Assembly: GCF_900172275.1 (NCBI RefSeq) | Contig: NZ_FWFT01000001.1 | Location: 682,001-746,000 of the forward strand | From: Pseudooctadecabacter jejudonensis | GTDB lineage: Bacteria > Pseudomonadota > Alphaproteobacteria > Rhodobacterales > Rhodobacteraceae | Length of the DNA: 64,000 bases | Direction of reading: 5' to 3' | Shown here: piece after piece, positions 29,637-38,179 of the stretch | How the letters are laid out: every line of letters begins with the position of its first letter | Numbering within the stretch: the first letter of the stretch is position 1 | The notes under the pieces: generated by a model | Told to the model about the DNA's origin: nothing | Database searches by the model: none | The model's input: the letters and a program-made list of their open reading frames with translations, nothing else | Position numbers and translations under genes: made by a program

Positions 29637-30065
29637 TTAGATTTCTGCCACCAGATTGGCCTGTTCGATCCCAAAAGCAGCACAAATCGCGTCATTGTCA
29701 GAAGTATCCCCGGTCACGCCAACAGCGCCAATGACCACACCACGTTTGTCGCGGACCAAGACGCCGCCAGGAACCGGAATCACCTGGCCACCGTAGACGC
29801 CGTTGACCGCATTCATGAAATAGCCCTGCTGCTCGGCCCGTTGCATCTGCGCAGTGCCCGCCATACCCAGCATCACCGCGCCGTAAGCCTTGCCCTGCGC
29901 AATCGCGAACCGACCCGGCGCGGCTCCGTCTTCGCGCTCAAACGCTTTGACGTGCCCACCGGCGTCCAAAACCACAACACTCAGCGGCTTCAGTTCCAGC
30001 TCACGGCCCTTTTGCAGCGCCTTGCGGATCATGACCCGCGCTTTGTTCATAGAAATATCTGCCAT
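29637..30065 (-). CDS. glcG: GlcG/HbpS family heme-binding-type protein
   Basis: The 142-residue protein matches the GlcG/HbpS family: VMIRKALQKGRELELKPLSVVVLDAGGHVKAFEREDGA at the start and an internal GGVLVRDKRGVVIGAVGVTGDTSDNDA near the C-terminus. In E. coli glcG lies in the glycolate operon with glcB. Some family members bind heme or corrinoid-like ligands; the role here is not known. The neighbouring glcB supports the glc assignment. Copy C of the 21-nt element ends 21 nt before its ATG, and GGGAG serves as ribosome site. Confidence 0.82.
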   Translation of the reverse strand: MADISMNKARVMIRKALQKGRELELKPLSVVVLDAGGHVKAFEREDGAAPGRFAIAQGKAYGAVMLGMAGTAQMQRAEQQGYFMNAVNGVYGGQVIPVPGGVLVRDKRGVVIGAVGVTGDTSDNDAICAAFGIEQANLVAEI

Positions 30066-30086
30066 TGTAAAAGGCTCCCGTTTCGT

Positions 30087-30107
30087 TTCTTTGGGTCAAA
30101 AATACCT
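30087..30107 (-). repeat. Intergenic 21-nt element, copy C
   Basis: The core is identical to the other five copies and is oriented toward glcG. On the same strand it is directly preceded by a CCTCC-GGC-GGAGG hairpin whose last bases overlap the element, so the stem is followed by TATTTTTG like a terminator. An A/T-rich hairpin lies just beyond. Confidence 0.92.
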
Positions 30108-30140
30108 CCGCCGGAGGCGCTAAAATTATATAATTTTGGC
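30105..30140 (-). terminator. Double hairpin after glcB preceding element C
   Basis: Reading the minus strand, an A/T hairpin (30119-30140, arms GCCAAAATTA and TAATTTTAGC) is followed by a GC hairpin (CCTCC/GGAGG, 30105-30117) and then TATTTTTG. This may terminate or attenuate transcription from glcB into glcG. The stem-T geometry supports it, but leakiness is unknown. Confidence 0.5.
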
Positions 30141-30160
30141 AGCCCCCAAACGCAGGCGGA

Positions 30161-32293
30161 TCAGTGGTTCTGTTGGGCTTTCAGCTCCAACCGGCGCTGG
30201 TGCAAGACCGGTTCGGTGTAACCTGATGGCTGCTCACGTCCCTTGAACACCAGATCACAAGCCGCCTGAAAGGCGATCCCGTCAAATTCTGGCGCCATCG
30301 GACGATAGGCCGGATCGCCCGCGTTCTGTCCATCCACCACAGCCGCCATTTTGCGCATGGCCGCCATCACCTCATCTGCGCTGACAACCTCGTGGTGCAG
30401 CCAGTTGGCAAGCGCCTGAGAGCTGATCCGGCAGGTCGCGCGGTCCTCCATAAGACCCACATCGTTGACGTCCGGCACCTTGGAACAGCCCACACCCTGA
30501 TCGACCCACCGCACGACATAGCCCAAAATGCCTTGGGCGTTGTTTTCGACTTCTCGCATGATCTCCGCGCGGTCCCAGCTCGTCTCTGTGGCCACGGGCA
30601 CCGTCAGCAAATCCTGCAGGCTGGACCGTGCCCCACCTGCGGCCAGCTCTGCCTGAACGGCGAAGACATCGACCTGATGGTAGTGCATCGCATGCAATGT
30701 GGCGGCCGTCGGAGACGGAACCCACGCACAATTGGCGCCAGCCTTTGGATGTCCGATCTTTTGCTCGACCATATCGGCCATGGCGTCAGGGGCCGCCCAC
30801 ATGCCTTTGCCAATCTGGGCCTTACCGCTCAGCCCGCAGGCAAGTCCGATATCGACATTGCGGTTTTCATAGGCTGCGATCCATGTGGCCTGTTTGATCT
30901 CATCCTTGCGCAGGAACGCCCCCGCCTCCATCGAGGTGTGGATTTCATCGCCCGTCCGGTCCAAAAAGCCGGTGTTGATAAAAGCCACCCGCGATTTGGC
31001 GGCATGGATGCAGGATTTGAGGTTGGACGATGTCCGGCGCTCTTCATCCATAATCCCGATTTTGACCGTGTTCGCAGGCAGGCCTAGCGCCCGTTCAACG
31101 TGATCAAAAATGCTGTTGGTAAAGGCCACTTCTTCTGGACCATGCATCTTGGGCTTCACGATATAAACCGATCCATGCACCGAATTGCCGCTGGCACGGG
31201 ACAGGTCGTGCTTGGCGATCAATGTGGTGATCATGGCATCCATCAGACCCTCAAACGCCTCATTCCCATCGCGGTCCAGAATGGCGGGGTTTGTCATCAG
31301 ATGGCCCACGTTGCGGATCCACAAAAGCGCCCGTCCTTTGAGGGTCAACTCGCCGCCCGCAGCGGCTGTGTAGGTTTGATCGGGGTTCAGTTTGCGGGTG
31401 AAGGTCCGGTCCCCCTTGGTGACCTGTTCCTCCAGATCGCCCTTCATCAGACCCAGCCAGTTGGAATAGGCCGTCACTTTGTCTTCGGCATCCACGCAGG
31501 CCACCGAATCCTCGCAATCCATGATCGTGGACAACGCGCTTTCAAGGCGGACATCAGCGATGCCCGCAGTGTCCGTCGCGCCGATCTGGTGGGATGCGTC
31601 AATGATCACTTCGATGTGCAGGCCATTCTTTTGCAAAAGAATTTTGCGCACCTTGCCGTCTTCGGCGTGGCCCACAAACTGGCCAGGCTCAGCCAGTGCC
31701 GGGTCTAACATCCCGTCTTTGACGGACAACTCCGTGACCTCGGCCCAAGTGCCGTTTGCCAAAGGCACGGCCTGATCCAAATGCGCCTTCGCATAGGCCA
31801 CCACGCGCGCCCCACGGTCTGCGTCATACCCCTTGGCCTGCGGCAAATCCCCCATGGCGTCCGTGCCGTAAAGCGCGTCATACAGGCTGCCCCACCGCGC
31901 ATTGGCGGCGTTCAGCGCGAAACGTGCGTTGGTGATCGGCACCACCAATTGCGGGCCTGCAACCTGCGCAATTTCAGGGTCGACGTTTGCTGTATCGATT
32001 TTGAAATCCTCAACCTCGGGCTGCAAATATCCGATATCGCTCAGAAAATCGCGGTAGGCTGCAGGTTCACCCAAGCCGCCTCGCTTGATGTACCAATCGT
32101 CCACTTGCCCCTGCAGGTCTTCCCGTTTGTCCAGCAACGCACGGTTCTTGGGGCCGAAGTCATGGATCAACGCGGAAAAACCTGTCCAAAAGGCATCGGC
32201 CTCGACCCCCGTTCCTTGCAGGGCGCGCGTTTCGATGAAATCTGCAAGTTCGGCAGCCACTTGAAGCCCTGCGCGATCCACTCTGTCCGTCAT
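30161..32293 (-). CDS. glcB: Malate synthase G
   Basis: The 710-residue monomeric malate synthase condenses glyoxylate with acetyl-CoA. Diagnostic segments are [81 protein letters not shown] and [21 protein letters not shown]. The length is normal for the G isoform. GAGGG precedes the ATG. It is followed by glcG, giving a glyoxylate/glycolate pair. A perfect inverted repeat 80-97 nt upstream is a candidate operator. Confidence 0.97.
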   Translation of the reverse strand: MTDRVDRAGLQVAAELADFIETRALQGTGVEADAFWTGFSALIHDFGPKNRALLDKREDLQGQVDDWYIKRGGLGEPAAYRDFLSDIGYLQPEVEDFKIDTANVDPEIAQVAGPQLVVPITNARFALNAANARWGSLYDALYGTDAMGDLPQAKGYDADRGARVVAYAKAHLDQAVPLANGTWAEVTELSVKDGMLDPALAEPGQFVGHAEDGKVRKILLQKNGLHIEVIIDASHQIGATDTAGIADVRLESALSTIMDCEDSVACVDAEDKVTAYSNWLGLMKGDLEEQVTKGDRTFTRKLNPDQTYTAAAGGELTLKGRALLWIRNVGHLMTNPAILDRDGNEAFEGLMDAMITTLIAKHDLSRASGNSVHGSVYIVKPKMHGPEEVAFTNSIFDHVERALGLPANTVKIGIMDEERRTSSNLKSCIHAAKSRVAFINTGFLDRTGDEIHTSMEAGAFLRKDEIKQATWIAAYENRNVDIGLACGLSGKAQIGKGMWAAPDAMADMVEQKIGHPKAGANCAWVPSPTAATLHAMHYHQVDVFAVQAELAAGGARSSLQDLLTVPVATETSWDRAEIMREVENNAQGILGYVVRWVDQGVGCSKVPDVNDVGLMEDRATCRISSQALANWLHHEVVSADEVMAAMRKMAAVVDGQNAGDPAYRPMAPEFDGIAFQAACDLVFKGREQPSGYTEPVLHQRRLELKAQQNH

Positions 32294-32373
32294 AATCTTT
32301 CCCTCACTGATGCCCCAAATCGCGGGGCAATTTTCTTGGGTTTAAGACAGAAGTTTCCTATAGGCAACACGCC

Positions 32374-32390
32374 GGTAAAGTAATTTTACC
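32374..32390. promoter_or_regulatory. Palindromic operator candidate upstream of glcB
   Basis: GGTAAA-GTAAT-TTTACC is a perfect 6-bp inverted repeat with a 5-nt spacer, about 80 nt before the glcB ATG and just after the DUF2256 stop. The geometry suits a dimeric regulator such as the GntR type, but the family is not determined. Confidence 0.45.
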
Positions 32391-32404
32391 AATTTAACGC
32401 AAAG

Positions 32405-32566
32405 CTATTTCAAAGCAGATTTGAAGGTGCGCTCTCGCTTGCAGCGTTCGGAACAATAGCGGACCTCATCCCAGACCTTTGCCCATTTCTTGCGCCATGT
32501 GAACGGGCGCCCGCAGGTCGCGCAATCCTTTTGTGGCAGGTCTGATTTCTTTTTGGTTTTGGCCAT
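32405..32566 (-). CDS. DUF2256 zinc-ribbon mini-protein
   Basis: The 53-residue protein is MAKTKKKSDLPQKDCATCGR followed by PFTWRKKWAKVWDEVRYCSE and a basic RCKRERTFKSALK tail. Four cysteines in two pairs (C-x2-C and C-x3-C) form a likely zinc ribbon. The PFTWRKKW...W-x-E-V-x-Y-C-S-x-x-C pattern is that of DUF2256. The family often sits beside or fused to cryptochrome/photolyase genes. Here its ATG lies 1 nt after the photolyase stop (TGACATG), indicating translational coupling. Function is unknown; nucleic-acid binding is plausible from the basic composition. Confidence 0.88.
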   Translation of the reverse strand: MAKTKKKSDLPQKDCATCGRPFTWRKKWAKVWDEVRYCSERCKRERTFKSALK

Positions 32567-32567
32567 G

Positions 32568-34070
32568 TCACAGATCGAAGCTCAACTGGGTGGTGTCAGG
32601 TTTGGCGACCCCTTTGCGGGGTTTGCGTTTGCGCGGTGTCCGGTCGTTGACAAACCGCCCCTTGCCGTCCTTGCGCGACGCATGTTTGCGGATGATGTCT
32701 GCCGCTTCCCCGCGAAAATCCTCTCCAGTGCGGACAGCCCAGATGCGGGCGCGGGCTTCGCGGGCGGCCTCCATCACGTCGATGAGGGGCGGCGGATAGG
32801 CCAACGTCGGGGCGCCATCCCACAGCCAGGGTTCCTGCACATACGCGTCCGGCACAGTGGCGAGTTCCGGCAGCCAGCGGCGCGTGAAGACACCTGTCGG
32901 GTCCTGATCCTTGCCCTGTTTGACGGGGTTATAAATACGCACGGTGTTCATGCCTGTCGTGCCCGATTGCATCTGGGCCTGGCTCCAGTGAATGCCGGGT
33001 TCATAATCGGTGAACATGCGCGCCAGATGCGGCGCGCTGGCCCGCCAATCGAGCCACAGGTGATAAGACGCCACCGCCTGAACCATGGACCGCATCCGAA
33101 AGTTGAGCCAGCCAGTGGCGTTCAGCGACCGCATGCAGGCGTCAACAAACGGCAGCCCTGTTTCGCCTTTCTCCCACGCGGCCCGGCGCACTGGATGATC
33201 GCCGCGCATGTTTTCATAGGCCGAATGCAGACAATGGGTTTCAATGCGCGGCTGATCTTCAAGCTTTTGCATGAAATGATCCCGCCACGCCAAGCGAGAC
33301 TGAAAGGATTTCAGCGACTTTTTCCACTGACTGTCGATATCTTCGCGCTGGCGCGCCGCTGTGGCCTGCGCAATTTCGCGGATCGACAGTGTGCCCGCCG
33401 CAATGTGGGGCGACAGACGCGAACAAGCTGTGGCGCCCTCAAGAGGGGAGGACATGGCCGCGCGGTAGGTGTGCCCGCGCTCCGTCAGGAACCCACCCAA
33501 CAGCGACAGGCCCTGGTCTCGCCCGCCCTTTTGGCGGTCTTTGATCGGGTCGAAGGGCCCTTCGGGCAACGGGTCAGACGGCACCGCCGGGCCGGACAGG
33601 GCCTTTGGGGCATTCACCTGCTCTGCGAAAATCCGCCCATCGCGCTGTTTGGCCCAGCCATCGCGCGATCTAAGCCTGCGGGCGACGCCGGAATTCGGGG
33701 CCTCACGAAACCGCACCCCCTGCCCGCGCGCCCAATCTTGCACACGCCGGTCGCGGGCAAAGGTCCAGCCGTTGCCCGTTTCCTCATGCGCCAAAAGTGT
33801 TGTGACGCCGAAGGTGCGTCGCAGGTCCTCCAGCACCTGCACCGCGTCGCCGCGGCGCACCACCAAAGGCGCGCCAAGGTGGGCCAGATCCTTTGCCAGC
33901 CCGTCAAGACAGTCCCGAATAAAGGCCCATTGCCGGCCGGAGGTGTCAGGCAACGCCCAGTAGTCAGGCTCATATATATAAAGGGGGATCACGGGCCCCA
34001 AGGCGGCCGCCGCCGCCAGCGGCGCGTGATCCTGCACCCGCAGATCGCGTTTGAACCAGACAATAATCAT
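32568..34070 (-). CDS. Deoxyribodipyrimidine photolyase / cryptochrome family protein
   Basis: A 500-residue flavoprotein. The N-terminal photolyase domain (MIIVWFKRDLRVQDHAPLA) is followed by the FAD-binding region with SRLSPHIAAGTLSIREI, WRDHFMQKLEDQP, GLPFVDACMRSLNATGWLNFRMRSMVQA and NTVRIYNPVKQGKDQDPTGVFTRRWLPEL. The C-terminal extension is basic (RKRKPRKG). It may repair UV photoproducts or act as a blue-light sensor; the exact class is uncertain because the segment before NTVRIYNP differs from standard class I CPD photolyase. The start at 34070 gives the canonical beginning. It is coupled to the DUF2256 gene. Confidence 0.9.
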   Translation of the reverse strand: MIIVWFKRDLRVQDHAPLAAAAALGPVIPLYIYEPDYWALPDTSGRQWAFIRDCLDGLAKDLAHLGAPLVVRRGDAVQVLEDLRRTFGVTTLLAHEETGNGWTFARDRRVQDWARGQGVRFREAPNSGVARRLRSRDGWAKQRDGRIFAEQVNAPKALSGPAVPSDPLPEGPFDPIKDRQKGGRDQGLSLLGGFLTERGHTYRAAMSSPLEGATACSRLSPHIAAGTLSIREIAQATAARQREDIDSQWKKSLKSFQSRLAWRDHFMQKLEDQPRIETHCLHSAYENMRGDHPVRRAAWEKGETGLPFVDACMRSLNATGWLNFRMRSMVQAVASYHLWLDWRASAPHLARMFTDYEPGIHWSQAQMQSGTTGMNTVRIYNPVKQGKDQDPTGVFTRRWLPELATVPDAYVQEPWLWDGAPTLAYPPPLIDVMEAAREARARIWAVRTGEDFRGEAADIIRKHASRKDGKGRFVNDRTPRKRKPRKGVAKPDTTQLSFDL

Positions 34071-34151
34071 CGGCTGACAAATAGGACCTTCACGCTTGTT
34101 CGCCAGCCCCCTGCGACGTAGGTTCGCGCCAAACCGCAGCAAAGGACCGAC

Positions 34152-36710
34152 ATGACAAACGCCGCCCCACAGACGATCTACCTCAAGGATTATCGCCCCT
34201 TCGGCTATCATATCGACGCGGTCCATCTGACGTTCAAACTGGCCCCCACGGCCACCCGCGTGATTGCCCGCATGCAAGTCCGGCCCAACGCAGATTATCC
34301 CGGTGCGTTTTTCCTGCATGGCCAGGAATTGACCTTGATCTGGGCCAAGATCGACGGCGTGCCCGTCACGCCCGATGTCACGGCTGAGGGCCTAACCTGC
34401 GACGCCCCCGACGCGCCCTTCGTGTGGGAGGCCGAGGTAGAGATTTCGCCCGACACCAACACCGCGCTTGAGGGGCTTTACACGTCAAACGGGATGTACT
34501 GCACCCAATGTGAGGCGGAAGGGTTTCGCAAGATCACCTATTACCCCGATCGCCCCGATGTGATGTCGGTGTTCACCGTGCGGATCGAAGGTGATTTTCC
34601 GGTGCTTTTGTCCAACGGCAACCCCGTGGGTCAAGACGAAGGCTGGGCTGAATGGCACGACCCTTGGCCCAAACCGGCCTATTTGTTCGCACTCGTGGCG
34701 GGTGATCTGGTCAACCATCCTGGCACCTTTACCACCAAGTCCGGCAAAGATGTGGAGCTGAACATCTGGGTCCGCCCCGGCCCCGATGAAGCCAAATGCG
34801 CCTTCGGGATGGAGGCCTTGAAACGGTCCATGACATGGGACGAGAACGTCTACGGACGCGAATATGATCTGGATATTTTCAACATCGTTGCCGTGGATGA
34901 TTTCAACATGGGGGCGATGGAAAACAAGGGTCTGAATGTGTTCAATTCGTCTTGCGTCTTGGCGTCGCCCGAAACCTCAACAGACGCCAATTTTGAACGC
35001 ATCGACGCGATCATTGCCCATGAATACTTCCACAACTGGACCGGCAACCGCATCACCTGCCGCGATTGGTTTCAGCTGTGCCTGAAAGAGGGACTGACCG
35101 TCTTTCGCGATCAGCAATACACCGGAGATCAAGGCAGCCATGCGGTGAAACGGATCGAAGACGCGAGCCTGATGCGGTCCGCGCAGTTCCAAGAAGATGC
35201 GGGGCCTTTGGCCCACCCCGTCCGGCCCGCCAGCTTTGTCGAGATCAACAATTTCTACACGATCACGGTCTATGAAAAAGGCGCCGAGCTGATCGGGATG
35301 CTGAAACGGCTGGTGGGCGATGCGGCCTACGCGCAAGCGCTCGATCTCTATTTTGAACGCCACGATGGCGATGCCGCCACAATCGAAGACTGGTTGGCGG
35401 TGTTTGAGGATGTGACAGGCCGCGATCTGGGCCAGTTCAAACGCTGGTACGAACAGGCGGGCACCCCGCGCGTCGCCGTCAGCGATGATTTCACGAACGG
35501 CACCTACAGCCTCACCCTGCGCCAGCACACCCGCCCGACACCGGGCCAGCCGGACAAAGCGCCGCTTGTCATTCCGTTTGCCGTAGGCCTCATCGCGCCC
35601 TCGGGCGCCGAAGTCGTGCCCACCCAGCTGTTGGAGTTGACGGAAGAGGAACAGACGTTCACCTTTGGCGGCCTGAGCGAAAAGCCCGTGCCGTCCCTGC
35701 TGCGCGATTTCTCGGCCCCTGTGATCCTTGAACGGGACACAACAAACGCCGAACGTGCCTTCTTGATGGCCAATGACACGGACCCCTACAACCGCTGGCA
35801 GGCCGGTGACGCGCTGGCCAGTGCCGTGTTGATGGACATGATCACCGAAGACGCAGCACCCGATGCCGCATACCTTGATGGGCTGGCGGCCATTTTGCGT
35901 GACGACAGCCTTGATCCTGCGTTTCGCGCCGTCATGCTCGATCTGCCGAGCGAGGATGAATTGGCCCGCGACATCGCAGAGACCGGTGGCGTGCCGGATC
36001 CGATGGCGATCTATCACGGGCTTGAGGCGTTGCGCGTGGCCCGTGCCCAGCATTTGCAAGACATCTCCCCGCGCATTTATGCGGACATGCAGGTCGCGGG
36101 CCCCTATTCGCCAGATGCAAAATCTGCAGGCAAACGGCGGCTGGCCAACAGCGCCCTGTCGATGATCACTCGGCTGGATGGGGGCGTTGCCGCCGCACGC
36201 CAGTTTGAGGCAGCAGACAATATGACCAACAAGATCAGCGCTTTGGCCCAGCTGATGAACATCGGCAAAGGGGAAGCCCAATCCGCAGCCTTCCGCGCCG
36301 ACTGGAAGGCGGACCGTCTGGTGACAGACAAATGGTTTGGCCTGACCGTGGCCCGCGCCGCCCCCGAGGACGCGGTGGGCACCGCCGCGCGACTGACCGA
36401 TGAACCTGACTTCGATATGGGCAACCCCAACCGCTTCCGCTCCGTTTTTGGGGCGCTGGCGAACCACCATGCAGGCTTTCATGACGCCTCGGGTGCGGGA
36501 TATCGCCTGATGGGCGACTGGCTGGGCAAATTGGACGCCAAAAACCCGCAAGCCGCCGCCCGCATGTCCACCGCATTCGAGACATGGCGCCGCTATGATC
36601 CAGACCGGCAGGCCATCGTGCGTGAGGTTCTGGAGGCGCTCGCAGGTCAGGACGGGCTGTCGCGGGATACCTCTGAAATGGTGGGCCGCATGCTTGCAGA
36701 TCCGGCCTGA
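34152..36710 (+). CDS. pepN: Aminopeptidase N
   Basis: The 852-residue M1 zinc aminopeptidase removes N-terminal residues from peptides in the cytoplasm. It has the exopeptidase motif GAMENKGLNVFN, the zinc site HEYFHNWTGNRITCRDWF with a downstream Glu in LKEGLTVFRDQQ, and a C-terminal alpha-helical DUF3458-type domain. The N-terminus (TIYLKDYRPFGYHIDAVHLTF) fits gammaproteobacterial-type PepN. AAGGA lies 7 nt before the ATG. The gene diverges from the photolyase gene and is followed after 6 nt by a membrane protein. Confidence 0.96.
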   Translation: MTNAAPQTIYLKDYRPFGYHIDAVHLTFKLAPTATRVIARMQVRPNADYPGAFFLHGQELTLIWAKIDGVPVTPDVTAEGLTCDAPDAPFVWEAEVEISPDTNTALEGLYTSNGMYCTQCEAEGFRKITYYPDRPDVMSVFTVRIEGDFPVLLSNGNPVGQDEGWAEWHDPWPKPAYLFALVAGDLVNHPGTFTTKSGKDVELNIWVRPGPDEAKCAFGMEALKRSMTWDENVYGREYDLDIFNIVAVDDFNMGAMENKGLNVFNSSCVLASPETSTDANFERIDAIIAHEYFHNWTGNRITCRDWFQLCLKEGLTVFRDQQYTGDQGSHAVKRIEDASLMRSAQFQEDAGPLAHPVRPASFVEINNFYTITVYEKGAELIGMLKRLVGDAAYAQALDLYFERHDGDAATIEDWLAVFEDVTGRDLGQFKRWYEQAGTPRVAVSDDFTNGTYSLTLRQHTRPTPGQPDKAPLVIPFAVGLIAPSGAEVVPTQLLELTEEEQTFTFGGLSEKPVPSLLRDFSAPVILERDTTNAERAFLMANDTDPYNRWQAGDALASAVLMDMITEDAAPDAAYLDGLAAILRDDSLDPAFRAVMLDLPSEDELARDIAETGGVPDPMAIYHGLEALRVARAQHLQDISPRIYADMQVAGPYSPDAKSAGKRRLANSALSMITRLDGGVAAARQFEAADNMTNKISALAQLMNIGKGEAQSAAFRADWKADRLVTDKWFGLTVARAAPEDAVGTAARLTDEPDFDMGNPNRFRSVFGALANHHAGFHDASGAGYRLMGDWLGKLDAKNPQAAARMSTAFETWRRYDPDRQAIVREVLEALAGQDGLSRDTSEMVGRMLADPA

Positions 36711-36716
36711 TCACGC

Positions 36717-37145
36717 ATGGACACAGACCCCATCTATCGCTGGACCAAAAACGGCCGCCGCCCGCTGACCTATGCGTCGGTGGCGGCCGCGTGGACCTCG
36801 GCGCTGATGTTGTGGGTGGGCCTTGGGGCGAGCTGGATCATCATCGGGCTTATCATTGCGGCGTCCCTGCCCGCCGTGTGGGAGATCGTGACCAACAAAA
36901 CCGTCTGTCTTGACGTCTACGAAAACCGCATCCGTTGGGTATCCACGCTTGGCGCGGATGCACGCGAGGGGATCGACAGCGTCCGGTTGGGGCGCAGGTT
37001 TGATGGCGGAATGCGGCTGACCTTGATTCATGGGGACACCCACACCCGTTTGCCGCCCGATATCTCCCCGCCCACGAAGGAGCTGGAGACCGCCCTGGCC
37101 GCCGCAAAAATCCCGACAGAACGGCACCCGTTTTCACCATTCTAG
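36717..37145 (+). CDS. Small membrane protein of unknown function
   Basis: The 142-residue protein has two adjacent hydrophobic segments (about 20-60: AAAWTSALMLWVGLGASWIIIGLIIAA) followed by a soluble domain with the pattern of a bacterial PH-like membrane protein (VCLDVYENRIRWVSTLGADAREGIDSVRL). No firm family is recognised. It starts 6 nt after pepN and is surely co-transcribed. It is convergent with the lytic transglycosylase gene after 12 nt. Confidence 0.75.
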   Translation: MDTDPIYRWTKNGRRPLTYASVAAAWTSALMLWVGLGASWIIIGLIIAASLPAVWEIVTNKTVCLDVYENRIRWVSTLGADAREGIDSVRLGRRFDGGMRLTLIHGDTHTRLPPDISPPTKELETALAAAKIPTERHPFSPF

Positions 37146-37157
37146 GCTGCGGTGACG

Positions 37158-37946
37158 TTACCCTTCGGTCCGTGTGGACAAACGGGCCTCAGGCGTGTCC
37201 GGCCGTGCGACGGGCCGCAAACTGATCGCCATATTCAAGTTCGGACGGCAATAGTCCTGCGCCCGCGTCCAGGCCGACATCTCAGCGATTTTGGACCGGT
37301 TTGTCATCGGCCCCCAATCGGCCGCAACACCACGCCAACGGCTATCACGGACGGCGATGGCATTGTCGCGGGGCACGGTGACATTCATGATGCGAATGGC
37401 ACAGCTGAGGTTGTCTTCGGGATCCTTCAACGCCTCACCGGTGGTGGCGCGGCAGCCATAGCGGCGGGCGGTGTCGGGGTAGATCTGCGTCAACCCGAAC
37501 CACAGGTTGCCGCCCCCCACAGCGCGCGGGCGATAGGTGCTTTCGTGTTTGACCAGGGCCGAGATCATGCCGACCCAAAAGGCGCGCCGCAGCGCGGGCG
37601 GGTTGTTGGGATAGGCCGGACACCAATTGGCGATATCGCGCGGCACGGTCTCCTCAAGTCGGGACCCGTGGGTGCGCAAGGCCGACAGCGACGCCCGCGT
37701 CCAGCTGGCGCTGTCACTGCGAAAATCCCAGCGCGCGTCAGGAATGAAATTTACACGTGCCACAGGACGCATCGTCGGGTTTTCACTGATCACGACAGGG
37801 TAGCGGACCATATAATCAGGACGCACGGGCGGCTTGATCGCGGCCAAGGCCGCACGGGCCGCGTCGGCGCGCAGCTGGGTCGCGTCTTCACGCGACAGGG
37901 GGCGGGTGTCCGTCTGCGGGCCCATGGCCAAGCTGGCCGTGCCCAT
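37158..37946 (-). CDS. Lytic transglycosylase-like protein with probable frameshifted signal peptide
   Basis: The in-frame part has 262 residues. The catalytic domain shows ISALVKHESTYRPRAVGGG, with the SLT catalytic Glu in KHES, then LWFGLTQIYPDTARRYGC and NLSCAIRIMN. Four cysteines suggest an oxidising compartment, yet the in-frame ATG at 37946 leaves no signal peptide. In another frame just upstream an ATG at 37990 gives MFAKTALLGG, which would join in perfect register to GILAIAMGTASLAMG if the C6 tract at 37962-37967 (G6 on the coding strand) had one more base. The restored protein would have 277 residues and a normal signal peptide. The frameshift may be natural, phase-variable or a sequencing error. 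It cleaves peptidoglycan by family. Confidence 0.8.
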   Translation of the reverse strand: MGTASLAMGPQTDTRPLSREDATQLRADAARAALAAIKPPVRPDYMVRYPVVISENPTMRPVARVNFIPDARWDFRSDSASWTRASLSALRTHGSRLEETVPRDIANWCPAYPNNPPALRRAFWVGMISALVKHESTYRPRAVGGGNLWFGLTQIYPDTARRYGCRATTGEALKDPEDNLSCAIRIMNVTVPRDNAIAVRDSRWRGVAADWGPMTNRSKIAEMSAWTRAQDYCRPNLNMAISLRPVARPDTPEARLSTRTEG

Positions 37947-38179
37947 CGCAATGGCAAGAATCCCCCCAGGAGTGCCGTTTTTGCAAACATGACGACAGTG
38001 ATGGCCGCAGGTCTGACCGATTGCAAGAAAATCGCACAATTTCAGAACGCTTTGGGTGATTTCTCGCGCGAATCCGCAAGATATTGCGCCCGGTCTTGCG
38101 GCAGACGCAACGCCCCGTCTTGAAGCCCGCAGCACACACCGCTATTCAGCGCGGGTATTCCAAGCCGCGGAGCGCAGAG

